NCBI GenBank assembly: GCA_002633005.1
Contig: NMRA01000533.1
Location: 179,268-243,267 of the forward strand
Direction of reading: 5' to 3'
DNA from: Phoronis australis
Taxonomy: Eukaryota; Phoronida; Phoronidae
DNA: 64,000 nucleotides
Of this stretch, positions 1 through 10,100 are shown piece after piece (positions within the stretch are counted from its first letter, which is position 1; each line of letters starts with the position of its first letter). The notes under the pieces are model-generated. The model was given only the letters and a program-made list of their open reading frames with translations. It searched no databases and had not been told where the DNA came from. Made by a program: the position numbers and the translations under genes.

Positions 1-163
1 ATACGCAATCGCCATGCCGAGAACTAACTCGGATACCCTTAGATCAGATACGTTACGTACAAGTACCCATGGCTAATCATTTCGGGTAACATTCCCGTTC
101 TTAATATTCAATTATAAGTGTGCTATAAAATATATGGTGCTACTGAAACCTTAAGCTCCTACT

Positions 164-458
164 TATCGACCATTCTTAAATGTCTCTAACATCATGCGGC
201 ATAAATCTAAATATGCCGCGGAGGAGGTTTGGGCCGTTTTTCTACACTTCCGGCCTCTTCTTTTGCCCAATGGTGCGATGACGTTCACGTCCATGGCGTC
301 GTCACGGTCATCTGGGTGTGGTCCTATCTAACTGATTCCGGATGACATACGTTTTTTCAGATAGTCGTTCTAGGACACGCCAGTAGCCAGTCCACTTAGG
401 GTCCAGTTTGCTGGTTTTAGAATTATTTTTAAGGTATACAAGATCGCCAACTTCTAAT
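164..458 (-). pseudogene. C-terminal tail of element 1 pol, out of frame
   Basis: Beyond the end of the long pol frame the minus strand still reads as an integrase C-terminal segment (E-V-G-D-L-V-Y-L followed by a W-T-G-Y-W-R-V-L stretch), then a basic tail ending at a TAA at 164-166. Two single-base shifts are needed to follow it: one near 470 in the second of two duplicated segments flanking an N, and one near 320. The first may be an assembly error. Positions 1-163 beyond it hold nothing I recognise. Confidence 0.6.
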
Positions 459-637
459 TCAACTAAAAACTCTACCCTTATTCTCGGTTGCTAGTCTTTT
501 GTTCTGATGGTGTTTTATCACCCGATAAACTGTCCTAAAAANGCCAACTTCTAATTCAACTAAAACTCTACCCTTATTCTCGGTTGCTAGTCTTTTGTTC
601 TGATGGTGTTTTATCACCCTATAAACTGTCCTAAAAA
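446..637. repeat. Direct duplication around an N (assembly junction)
   Basis: Positions 446-541 and 543-637 are near-identical copies separated by the single N at 542. They differ by an indel in an A-run and by a substitution. Inside a pol gene this looks like two contig ends that overlap but were not merged. The duplication makes the pol reading frame repeat about 30 residues and then terminate early. Confidence 0.85.
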
Positions 638-3600
638 CTCTATGTTGGTTTTGTAAGATAACCTTATGTTCTTCCTCGCCCACGTATTTAGCACGTGGCC
701 GCATTATGTTATGTATAGGAAGTTTAGGATCTCTACCGAACATAAGAAAATAACTGCTATACCCAATATAATTGGTATGAAAATTTAAACATGACTCTGC
801 TTGACTGAGGTAAACATCCCATTGTTCTGGATTTTCACGACATAATTTACTCAAAACGTCACCGAGCACTTTGTGTGATCGTTCGATTCGGCCATTTGCT
901 TTTGGATTGTAGAAACTGGTGGTAAAATGCCGAATATTAAATGATTCCAATAAATCTTTTACTGTTTTGTTCACAAACTCAGAGCCGTTGTCCGAGACCA
1001 AAATGTTCATTATACCGAACCTGCAAAAGGTATCAGTAGTTAGGATTCGTGCAATTGTAGCGGCACTCTCATCCGGCATCGGATATAACAACGTATAATT
1101 TGAAAACCAATCAGTCTGAGTCAAAATATATCGATTACCACTGGGTGATGGTGTCATTGGACCGACACAACCTATTGCCACCTGTTGCCAAGGGCCGTTC
1201 ACAACATTGGACGCCCCTAGCGGAGATTTAACTGCTTTTAGGTTTCGTTCCTGGCAGGTAACGCATTCTGAAACATACTTCTCAATGTCTTTAAACATTC
1301 TAGGCCAGAAATAACTGTTTCTAGACGACTGATAGGTCCTATCTATCCCTGCATGTCCTAGATGATCATGATATTGTTTGATGACTAGCGACTGTAAATG
1401 TTCAGGAAAATACAGACGAATTTTAACGTCGCCGTGATCGTCAGAAACATAATACAGGACATTTTCTTTGAGTAAATACTTATTCCCAATTCTTTTGCTA
1501 GGCTTAGGAGACGACAGTTCATCAATTATTGTCCTGCACTCCTGATCTTTCTTTTGTTCCTCCTGCATATTCAATTCTAATTTAGGCATTTGCAATTCAG
1601 AGGTAAGATCAGGTATAGGAGGACTCTCCATTTCGTGAGACTTAGGATCTATTCTGCTGTTATCTACTACATTAACCTGCGCTATGGGAGCCTGAACCTC
1701 AAAAGTTCTATCATCTATATCTAGAGTTTCCTCGTCAATCGCATTATCGTCGTTGGAGGGCGCTCTGCTTAGCAAGTCAGCTATTGTGTTATCTTTGCCT
1801 GGAATATGTTTAATTTCAACATCATAAGCCGAGATGAGTACCGACCATTGCGCCACTTTCTTATTTTGTATGTCGCTTTTAAGCAAATAAATGAGGGGCA
1901 TATGGTCCGTGAAAAGCGTGATTTTGGAATTGTAAATGTAGCGTTCGAATTTCTTAAGGGCCATCAATACTGCGAAACATTCCTTTTCGATGGTTGCCCA
2001 ACGCTTTTGTGTGTCCGTCAGTTTTTGCGACATGAAGTAGATAGGTTTTTCAACACTCTCAATTGGACACTTTTGTACCAAACAGGCCCCAATTGCAAAA
2101 TCACTTGCATCAGTGTATATAATATAACATAACTTGGGATCAGGATAACTTAGCATCGGAACGGCGGAAAGGTGCTCTTTGATAAATTTGAAAGCGTGTT
2201 CGCATTCGGATGTCCATTTAAATCTGGCATACTTCTTGGTAAGTTCAGTCAATGGGGTCATAATGCCCGCTAAATTTGGGATAAATCTCCGATAGTATGA
2301 CAGGATCCTTTGCAGTGCCCTCACCTCTTTCACAGTGGTTGGTCGTTTCATTGATCTAATAGCCGAAATTTTGGCTGGATCGGGACGGATCCCTTCTTTA
2401 TCTACTATGAAACCCAGATAGCTCGTTTGAGGCTTGAGAAATTGGCATTTGGACAATTTCAACTTCAAATTGTGTTTTCTGAGGCGTTGGGAAACAATTT
2501 TCAGATGTTCGACGTGTTCATTGACACTTTTACTGTAAATAATGCAATCATCGATATAGGCTCGAGCAAAAGGGAGTCCCTCTAAAACAATTGACATGAG
2601 TTCCTGGAAAAAACTGGGACTATTGCAAAGTCCGAATGGCATAACTTGAAACTGGTACAGATTGTGACCAGCAGAAAACCCTGGAGAAAAGGCGGTCTTT
2701 TCCTTGTCATTAGGGTGCATTTGAATTTGCCAGAAACCACTACGTAAGTCTAATGAACTGTAAATACAAGAACCCCTCAGATCGTTTAATATGTCATCAA
2801 TTTTTGGAAGGAAAAACGAATAACCCTTAGTCACACTATTCAATTTTCTATAATCTACACAAAACCTCACACTACCATCCTTCTTAGTTACCAATACTAT
2901 AGGTGAACAAAAGTTGGATCTAGAAGGTTCTGTGACTTTTGCTGAAAGCATTTTATCCACTGCTTCTTTAGCTATTTGTTGCTTCGCTATCGGAAGTCGA
3001 TATGGCCTCTGCTTGACAACTGTGCCGTCCGGCACGTCTATGCGCATTTGTACAGTGCTCGTTCTCCCTAAATCGAGGTCTGTTGCCGCGAAAACATCGC
3101 TATTCTGCCTTAACAATTCTTTTACTAAGCTATTATATTCATCTGGTGTATCAATTTCGGATAAGTCTAACTCTTGTTTACTCACTGACTGGATTGAGGC
3201 TGGTTTATCTAATACACTAACTATGTTTACATTGCGTAACTCTTCAACCTGTCCTACCGCAACTCCTCGTTTTATTTTAATGTATCGGCCAGAATTATTA
3301 ATTATTTCTACCGGGAATTTACCAGCCTTGCCCGGCTTTATCACTGCGTTTGAAATGGACAATCCAGGTTCTGAATTTAGGAATCCGGTTGTTAAAGGTG
3401 ACACTTGGAAGATTTGTTGTCTTTTACTACCCCTGGCTGCGCAGCTTCTGGCACGACATACAACCTTGGAATAAGGTCTAACTATAATTTCTTTGATCAC
3501 TCTAACATAAGATTTAACCAGTGAATCCTGAATTAGGGGTGTGTAAAATTCTCTTATCCTTAACATTCTAAGATCAAAATAGACACGACAATTATTCTTG

Positions 3601-3905
3601 TGAAGAAAATCTTTCCCAATTATCATTCTTCGATTCACATCTCGGATCACTACAAATTCATGTTTGAGAATATTGTTTCCAATTTTTAAGTTCAACAGGA
3701 CACAAGCGAGAACATTCAAACGTTGATTATTTGCTGTCTGAACTACAGGTTTTCGTTTGACTATTTCTACTAAGCCTTTTCGCTTAAGCTCCTCAAATGT
3801 AACTTCCGATATAACGGATATTGCAGCACCCGAGTCAATTAATGCCCTGACTCGTGTCTGTCCCACCTGTACTTGAATACTATCCTCGCTTCCCAAAAAA
3901 CACAA
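459..3905 (-). CDS. pol: Element 1 pol polyprotein (PR-RT-RH-IN)
   Basis: 1148-residue open frame. It starts at a TTG and has no start of its own, because the frame continues upstream to the frameshift site at the gag stop. Domains in order: retropepsin with D-S-G at residues 24-26; reverse transcriptase at about 300-500 with Y-I-D-D at 450-453 (2547-2558); RNase H with T-D-A-S, a conserved K-E-C segment and F-T-D-H; an H2C2 zinc motif; and the integrase core with S-D-N-G and the glutamate in G-R-I-E-R. The first acidic residue expected in the integrase core, just before the C-V-G-P segment, is glycine (residue 912, codon at 1170-1172), so integration by this copy is probably lost. About 30 C-terminal residues are repeated because of the N at 542. 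Confidence 0.92.
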   Translation of the reverse strand: MCFLGSEDSIQVQVGQTRVRALIDSGAAISVISEVTFEELKRKGLVEIVKRKPVVQTANNQRLNVLACVLLNLKIGNNILKHEFVVIRDVNRRMIIGKDFLHKNNCRVYFDLRMLRIREFYTPLIQDSLVKSYVRVIKEIIVRPYSKVVCRARSCAARGSKRQQIFQVSPLTTGFLNSEPGLSISNAVIKPGKAGKFPVEIINNSGRYIKIKRGVAVGQVEELRNVNIVSVLDKPASIQSVSKQELDLSEIDTPDEYNSLVKELLRQNSDVFAATDLDLGRTSTVQMRIDVPDGTVVKQRPYRLPIAKQQIAKEAVDKMLSAKVTEPSRSNFCSPIVLVTKKDGSVRFCVDYRKLNSVTKGYSFFLPKIDDILNDLRGSCIYSSLDLRSGFWQIQMHPNDKEKTAFSPGFSAGHNLYQFQVMPFGLCNSPSFFQELMSIVLEGLPFARAYIDDCIIYSKSVNEHVEHLKIVSQRLRKHNLKLKLSKCQFLKPQTSYLGFIVDKEGIRPDPAKISAIRSMKRPTTVKEVRALQRILSYYRRFIPNLAGIMTPLTELTKKYARFKWTSECEHAFKFIKEHLSAVPMLSYPDPKLCYIIYTDASDFAIGACLVQKCPIESVEKPIYFMSQKLTDTQKRWATIEKECFAVLMALKKFERYIYNSKITLFTDHMPLIYLLKSDIQNKKVAQWSVLISAYDVEIKHIPGKDNTIADLLSRAPSNDDNAIDEETLDIDDRTFEVQAPIAQVNVVDNSRIDPKSHEMESPPIPDLTSELQMPKLELNMQEEQKKDQECRTIIDELSSPKPSKRIGNKYLLKENVLYYVSDDHGDVKIRLYFPEHLQSLVIKQYHDHLGHAGIDRTYQSSRNSYFWPRMFKDIEKYVSECVTCQERNLKAVKSPLGASNVVNGPWQQVAIGCVGPMTPSPSGNRYILTQTDWFSNYTLLYPMPDESAATIARILTTDTFCRFGIMNILVSDNGSEFVNKTVKDLLESFNIRHFTTSFYNPKANGRIERSHKVLGDVLSKLCRENPEQWDVYLSQAESCLNFHTNYIGYSSYFLMFGRDPKLPIHNIMRPRAKYVGEEEHKVILQNQHRVFRTVYRVIKHHQNKRLATENKGRVLVELEVGXFRTVYRVIKHHQNKRLATENKGRVFS

Positions 3906-3952
3906 AGTTACAACATCATCCTGACCCGCGGAAGCTCTCGAGTCAGTGCACG

Positions 3953-4888
3953 TTAGTTTCCCTGGGGTTTAGCATCGTTTGGCGTGGTATCAGCGGGGCT
4001 TGGGTTGCCGGTGTAGTTAACTGGATTTTGATTTGCCCGGGCAGCTAAAAACCTTTTAAAACTGAAACAGTCACGTTTCATGTGACCAGGTTTTTTGCAA
4101 AAGAAACATCTGATCGGTTCTTTTTCTAGGGCGTTGACGGTTCTGGGCCGCGCCCGACAGTCCCTTGTTCTATGATTTGTTCTGTTGCAAATTCTACATC
4201 TTTGAGGAGGGGCTATTTTGTCAACGTCCATGGGGCTGATTTCCCTGTTATCGCCCGGTTTTAAATTCATTCGTGTCCATAGATGTATTTCTTGGACAGC
4301 AACTTTAAGGGCGTCTCTGAAAGTTGTTGGGCCTGAACGTAGGACGTGTTCTCTTATTCTCGCGTCCCGGAGCCCATCCACAAAAAACCCAATTAATTGT
4401 TCCTGTAGAACGTCCAATGCCGCCTGATCATCGAATGCCTCGCGCGCTGCCGACAACAGTCGCTCGCCATACATTTGCACGCTTTCGTTTGGTCGTTGCT
4501 TAATTGATTTCAATCGACCAAATGCCAAACTTTTATCAGTGATAGGAGCAAAACGTAACTTAAGTTCTGCTTTAAACTGCTCATACGTGCATTGTGGGTG
4601 GTCTGTCATATAACGTTTAATGAATGCCGAAACCTCACCCCCCGATCTTTGATATGCAATTAGGATTTGTTTCCTGGGATCCATATTGGGAAAAATTACG
4701 GCCATCTTTTCTATCTCGCTCACCCAGGCTCGAAACCCATGGACATCTCCTGAGAAAACGGGGATATTTGACGCCAATGACGTTTCGCTCATGGAATTCA
4801 TAGCATCGGTAACATCTCTGGTGAAATTACCAGCAAGCCCCGTTAAAAATTCGGCTAAATCTACAGTAGCTTGTTGCTGCTGTGCCAT
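3953..4888 (-). CDS. gag: Element 1 Gag with two zinc knuckles
   Basis: 311-residue structural protein of the retrotransposon particle. It begins at an ATG with a Gln-rich start (M-A-Q-Q-Q-Q). The middle carries the Ty3/Gypsy capsid-type helical region. The nucleocapsid part has two CCHC zinc knuckles, C-R-I-C-N-R-T-N-H-R-T-R-D-C and C-F-F-C-K-K-P-G-H-M-K-R-D-C, both with C-x2-C-x4-H-x4-C spacing. The frame is intact, ends at TAA (3953-3955), and lies in the 0 frame relative to a -1 pol. The PBS lies about 95 bases upstream of the start. Confidence 0.92.
   Translation of the reverse strand: MAQQQQATVDLAEFLTGLAGNFTRDVTDAMNSMSETSLASNIPVFSGDVHGFRAWVSEIEKMAVIFPNMDPRKQILIAYQRSGGEVSAFIKRYMTDHPQCTYEQFKAELKLRFAPITDKSLAFGRLKSIKQRPNESVQMYGERLLSAAREAFDDQAALDVLQEQLIGFFVDGLRDARIREHVLRSGPTTFRDALKVAVQEIHLWTRMNLKPGDNREISPMDVDKIAPPQRCRICNRTNHRTRDCRARPRTVNALEKEPIRCFFCKKPGHMKRDCFSFKRFLAARANQNPVNYTGNPSPADTTPNDAKPQGN
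3956..3962 (-). promoter_or_regulatory. -1 ribosomal frameshift heptamer GGGAAAC at gag/pol junction
   Basis: On the minus strand the gag codons read CAG GGA AAC TAA. The bases G GGA AAC form an X XXY YYZ slippery heptamer immediately before the gag stop. Slipping back one base at this site enters exactly the frame that is open through pol. A possible stimulatory stem (CTGAC pairing with GTCAG, loop of 16) begins nine bases after the heptamer. The same heptamer is used by several retroviruses. Confidence 0.82.
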
Positions 4889-4983
4889 ACTGCTCAGTGA
4901 TCAGATTATGCTAACTACTAAACTTCTTAGATATCTCGTCTCGTTCACGATAAAGTCAGTCTCAAAACGCAAACACCGGGTAG

Positions 4984-5002
4984 AATCCGGGCCACGGCAC
5001 CA
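4984..5002 (-). other. Primer-binding site of element 1 (tRNA-His-like)
   Basis: On the plus strand AATCCGGGCCACGGCACCA looks like a tRNA 3' end: T-stem half, seven-base acceptor half CCACGGC, discriminator A and CCA. The minus strand therefore starts TGGTGCCGTGG, as expected for a PBS. CACGGC-A-CCA fits animal tRNA-His best from memory. It lies 11 bases from the proposed LTR end, slightly more than usual. Confidence 0.7.
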
Positions 5003-5013
5003 AAAAGGACTCG

Positions 5014-5646
5014 TGTGGTATATCAATGCGTGTTGTGGCCGATAAATGGCGCGCACGTGGTAAAAAAACAACACACGAATACTTTAACAATAGAATACGT
5101 CTATTAATTTGCAGCGTTGTGATTTACAAATTAAAGATTACAATAAGTTGTGTGACTGACGACTAACTGATTGAGACAAGATATCATTACTAGAAAACTA
5201 TTAATCAACAGCGCCACTGGTTCCCGTAGCTACCGCACACGTTAACACAAAACAAGTCACAACAGAACTAACCCTCCAGAACAATCACTAGCCAGTTCAA
5301 ATTGACTAACAGGCTGAGACCAACGCCCGTGATAAATGTCTATACCTCAGATGTTCTTTTCTCTTGACTCTTTGGTCACTGAAGTCGTTCGTCCGGCTTC
5401 GTCTTAGAAGTTTGAAGGTTGTCTTCCTGCTCTGGAGTCGTGCCCCGTAGTTAGAAGTTTTGATCTAAGGTGGATCCAGTCTGCCCTGGTCTCGAGAGCC
5501 AGTGCTTTAAATACTAAACTAAGTGGCATCACGGATGGACCCACTCTGTATGTACATATATGCCCATCTCTCTATGACGAGCTGAATATAACGAGCTAAC
5601 TGACCACACGATGGACTCACTCTGCATGTACATATATGTCCATCTC
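5014..5646 (-). repeat. Putative 5' LTR of element 1 (partly delimited)
   Basis: The inner end is placed at the TGTGG at 5014, next to the PBS. On the minus strand a TATA-like TATTTAAAG lies at 5505-5513, a plausible core promoter. Upstream of it are two imperfect direct copies of a 38-40 bp block (5531-5570 and 5608-5646) resembling a duplicated U3 enhancer. The outer boundary is unknown because the other LTR is outside the window. Confidence 0.45.
5531..5646. repeat. Imperfect direct repeat in the putative U3
   Basis: The block with core CACTCTGTATGTACATATAT at 5531-5570 recurs at 5608-5646 with a few substitutions, at a period of about 77 bases. Both copies contain the palindromic core ATATATGTACAT-like sequence and end in CCATCTC. 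Confidence 0.7.
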
Positions 5647-6151
5647 AAAATTCTAGCATAGCTGCCACTATTCCTGTATTATTACATAACTGCCTCTATT
5701 CCTGGGTTTTCAACATCAGAGCACTATCCCTGGATTTAATTACTTCAGAGATAGCATATCCCCTGAAATTTATTGCACATGGAGGGCATGGCCTCATTAT
5801 ATTACATTGGTCGAGCTGTTGTCACTAAAAATAAACTGGTGAATTACTTTTTGACGTGTACGTCTAATATACACTATGTCTGTAGAGTTACAGAGAGCTC
5901 ATTCTGGAGTTGTTCAAACATGATATTTAGATTTATGAAGCCTTAAAAACTAATTTGAGTTATTTTTGTAAATACCCTACTTTTGACACTACCACACCAC
6001 ACTTGTAATCTTTTGTAACCATACCACGATTTAGTGATCATGCTACCTTCAAAATTAAATGGAAGATACCTTTATGGAATGAAACAAAAAACGCCAAGTT
6101 CATAAGAAGGTAGGCCTAAGTTAAATGTCTAATGGTGCAAACGGACAATTC
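5647..6151. other. No gene recognised
   Basis: AT-rich sequence without a convincing reading frame. The first part may still belong to the LTR of element 1. Confidence 0.5.
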
Positions 6152-6477
6152 CATAGGCGGATTTAGGGGGGAGGGGCTGGGGCCCCTCCCCCCCTTGGCT
6201 GCCGAAAGCAAAATGAAACAGCAAGAGCGTGAGGATATATTGAGTTCAATAACTAGGACCGGTAGCGGAAGATGGGGGCTCAGACCCCAGATCGCTGCGG
6301 AGTGGTGTTCCTGCTTTTTTTAGTCCAGCGATAGATATTCTGAACAGAAGATCCAACGGTCTACATCCCTGGCCCCAGTAACTTTCAGGCCGCCTGTGCA
6401 CATACAAGCGCATTTTTCCCAATTCCACAGGCAACATATTTTGCCCCCCCCCCTGTGGTATCCTAGATCCGCCACTG
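6152..6477. mobile_element. MITE-like element with CAGTGGCGGATC ends
   Basis: The right end reads inward as CAGTGGCGGATCTAGGATACC. The left end is a degraded version (ATAGGCGGATTTAGG) followed by a G-run and C-run. The internal sequence matches a second copy at 38007-38278 in inverted orientation. The ends resemble hAT-type non-autonomous elements. No clear target duplication remains. Confidence 0.6.
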
Positions 6478-7164
6478 CCTTCCAGGCATTAATTTTACTT
6501 AGACACAGCCCTAGACCTACAGGAGGTAACTGTTTGCCCAGGACGAGATGAGTGTGTACCTGAGCTATGAGCTATGAACCTGAATTTTTTGATCAAATTA
6601 TTTCGTTACAAGATTAGAAAAGCTATCGAGTCGATCTAGTCAGAGACTATAGTGCATGCGCTGTCTGTAATCTATGACCTACTTTAGTCCAGGAGTCCCA
6701 CCAGTTGTAACCTACTTTTCATTTGGCGAAATTTAGCAGACAACAGAATAAAAATATCGGTGAATCTTCACTGATTTTATTCGTAACATCATGAAACCTA
6801 TGGAATTGTACAGATAATTCGACTAATAGGTACATACCCAGCTTTAAATGAACATATCCTATCAGTGGCCTTGTCATTTGTCAGGTGAAGGTGGCCCCGA
6901 GACCGAGGGGTTCTTCGGATTTTCGCTGGCTCCTCGAGCACATATTTTTCATCGCCACCTTTACAAATTCCCATATCATGAACGTAAGTTTCACTGTTGA
7001 AAAGCGTCGCCTCTTATCTCTGTCAACGCGTTTTCAAATAGTGCAAAAACAATCATCGATTCCATCAGGAACGTCGTTTAGCGAAAGTGTATTTGCCTCA
7101 GACATCTCGTTCGAATGTCGGGTATAATGTGACTTTTCGCATAGGGGCGGAGGTTGCTATAGGT
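6478..7164. other. No gene recognised
   Basis: Noncoding-looking sequence between the MITE and the first recognisable base of the long DNA transposon. The left end of that transposon should lie near here, but no copy of its terminal sequence is visible. Confidence 0.5.
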
Positions 7165-10100
7165 CAATTCGAAGGTTGAAGGCAAGCGGCATTAGTAAAC
7201 ATTGGATTATGGACAATGCAACAAGTTTTGGAGGAAACCGTGAAAGTTTTCTTTACATTTGATCTTTAATTTGACTCGTGACGTTAACAAGTTGTATTAG
7301 GTTGGTTGCTTCCCGATAAATACAACGCTGTATTCATTTTGTAAACGCGGCTTTTTTTCGCAGTCTTCGCCCACAATAGATTTTGTTTGTGTAACGCCAA
7401 AATGCATCATTTTTGCTTTTTAAGTTATTCACCGGTCTCCTTTCACGCGCCCATGATCATGGATTAGTGAGTGAGTTGGTACACCGCGAAGAGTTCTCAC
7501 TCCAGTGATTTTATTTTCATAGTATTGACCGTTGCAGTCCAGTATGCCCTAAACCCACGGACTTCGATGACTCTAACTTCGAAATCATACTATGGTTACG
7601 ATTTTCACGAATTACATGTAAGACATCAAACACGGAATGACCACTGTTGAGGATACAGCCAATAGTAGCTTTGCACATTCTGTTTTCATGTATCGGTGAC
7701 GTTAAAATCTGGGCTAGTTACATGTACACGTAGGCTCCTACCAGTTAGTCGTTCACGTTGATCCAAAAATAAAAATTTACTGTCAACAACATATTGACAA
7801 ATTATGTAAAATATAAAAATTGTGAACGGGAAGATGTGAATACGTGGTGAAGAGGTATTTGTCTCTACGCGGTATACATGTATGTGCTTGAATCTTTGGT
7901 AAAGCGATTGCGATGGCAAAAATGATAGAAAATACATCAAAGTGCAATTTTGAGAAGCAAATCGTCTGGTGATATTGATAGCGGATGATCTGGCCACCTT
8001 AGGTAGTACGTGACGCTGAATGAGAAGCAGCAACTACATGTTTTGCGCGAAAATAAAAAATCATGCTTGTATCGCCACACCTCCCCGAGTTTTGCACATT
8101 CTAATGAGGCACCACTCGAGAGTTGGTTCCGTTTCAGTCCTAAAATCGCAGAATAATTCTTCCGTGCTCAGCTGTAAGAAACAATGCAATTTATTGAAAC
8201 GGTGCTGAGTCTTAAAAAAGTTTCCAGCATGAGGACGCTTTATCAGAAATGCCAAGCACACTCAGTGTTGTAAGACAGAGACGTTGGCGTTTCCGTAAGT
8301 CCACAAAAGTGCTTTGAGCACTGTGCACAAATTTGTTCATTTCGCTTTTCTTCACTGACGACTATGGTCAACACTTTTTTTTAAAAAGTACACTTTTGAG
8401 GGCATTTTCAGAAATAAATGTTTGGTTGATGAATTCAGCGAGTCGGTGCCCACGGGCAGAAAACGGTATCTGCGTAAAGAAAGAGTTGCGTTTTCAAAAC
8501 ATTCAGAGCATGAGCTCAAGGACTACCTGAGAAAAAAGTAAAACCGAATACCAAACAAAAACTCGTCCAATGAATATATAGCTCTTGGAAAACTGTTGCC
8601 CCGAAAAAATGTGCAAAATACGAACGTCATTTGCGGAAGGTTGTACCAGAAGTGATTCGTTGCAGTGGAGCCGCCACCGGATAGTAAAACACTGTCCTGT
8701 GCACTAGTTAGCTGAACGGAAAGCTGAAGCGGGAAAATCCAGAACACAAATTTGCTGTTCAGGAATGGAAATCTCTGTAGAATCAAAAAAAACAATTGAC
8801 AACCAGGATTTATTGCGTCAGAAAACTTATCACGCCAGGATAGAAATGTTTGCATACCGGAGACTATAATGATGACAATCCAGTGTGTACCTATACAGTG
8901 GCAGGTGTTTTGTGCAATGGGCCCAACCATGAGGCCTGCGCACGTCTGATGCACCGCAAATGACATCAGACCACCTGCACTGTTTTTTTTTTATACAGTG
9001 GCACCTATTGTAAAACGTGGATTAGACGACAGAAATTCAACCGCATTCCAAGATTATATGTCTCGTCGGCAAGAGGTTGAACATTTAGCCTTTGTATGGA
9101 CATTATCACTTTGAAGGATCAATGCTTGGGGATGGTGACGTGGTTTTCTGGCGTGTAAAGTTACTGACGTGGTATGATTTTGAACCTGGTTTATTAAATT
9201 TTCAGTTCGGTCGTATTTTATTTTGATCCTGAAGTGAAGAATTTTTGGTCCTCACTTGATAAATTATAGGTGCTGATGTGATAAACTTCAGTCTTGACGT
9301 AGTGAATTTTGGTCTTTGTTTGTTCTTTGGTCTTCTGTGTGAAAAAAATCTCAATATATTGGATTGTTTTAATTCCTACTTAAGTAAATTTTCTGGTTTT
9401 GAGATATTTAGTTTTGCTCCTAGAGAGTTAACATTTTTTGCTTGGTTTAAATCTTGCATGAAAATATATGTCGTTAAATGTTGCAAATTAGGCCTCACAT
9501 AAATGTGGGAGAGCAAGTTGTGTAGCATTGTTCTGTGTAACTTCTTATATAAATCTAGGTGTTCGTGATTTAGTATTACTATGAAAAATGAGTAGTTATG
9601 ACTCTGAAAATGAGTAGTTGTGGATTCTTTTGAAATACTGTATCCTTTGTATATGCCTGGCGACGATGGCTCAGTGTGTAAGCCTTATTATCCTCTATGG
9701 CTTAACAACTATATATCTTCATTCATGCCTGTAATAGAGGTACTCCCAGGATCAAAAAGCATGTGTGTGTATGTTTTTAGTCTAATGAGGCGTGCTTCGA
9801 ATGTACAATTAGTAATCATACTTTTACAGTGGTTCATAACAAACGGATTCATTAAATCCAGTAAATATTTTTTGCAACTGCCGATATGCATATTAGACAT
9901 GTATATTGCATCATACCTCATCAGAGTAAAACTTGTTATCAATCATAGTAGAAACATTTATTTTTATCATTGCCACAAGACGTTAACAAACGCAGTCAGT
10001 GTCTGTAACTGTTGTGTCTACATTGCTGATGAATTAAAGTCGGTCTAATTCCATTTTTATATCACTGATTCATGCCAAAGGTTTGAAATTGCGCCCCCTT

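Larger units (their letters stand above)
1..5646 (-). mobile_element. Ty3/Gypsy LTR retrotransposon, element 1, cut by window start
   Basis: Reading leftwards the order is putative 5' LTR, primer-binding site, gag, a -1 frameshift site, then pol with protease, reverse transcriptase, RNase H and integrase. This is the Ty3/Gypsy order, with integrase last. The 3' LTR is not in the window: nothing in positions 1-166 resembles the sequence beyond 5014. Gag and pol are long and almost uninterrupted, so the copy is younger than the other two LTR elements here. The outer (right) end of the 5' LTR cannot be fixed without its partner; 5646 is only the end of the last feature assigned to it. Confidence 0.85.

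Noticed and set aside
2914-3474. 186-codon plus-strand frame
   Set aside because: Antisense shadow of the element 1 protease/reverse transcriptase.
4984-5002. Possible tRNA gene
   Set aside because: Only the 3' third of a tRNA is present, at the position of a retroelement primer-binding site.
8523-8966. 147-codon minus-strand frame and its relative at 46143-46469
   Set aside because: Homologous DNA in two transposon copies, but the frames differ in length and break; no motif.
9620-10048. 142-codon frame within the transposon
   Set aside because: The matching region in the copy at 47.1-47.5 kb has frame-breaking indels, so the frame is not conserved.
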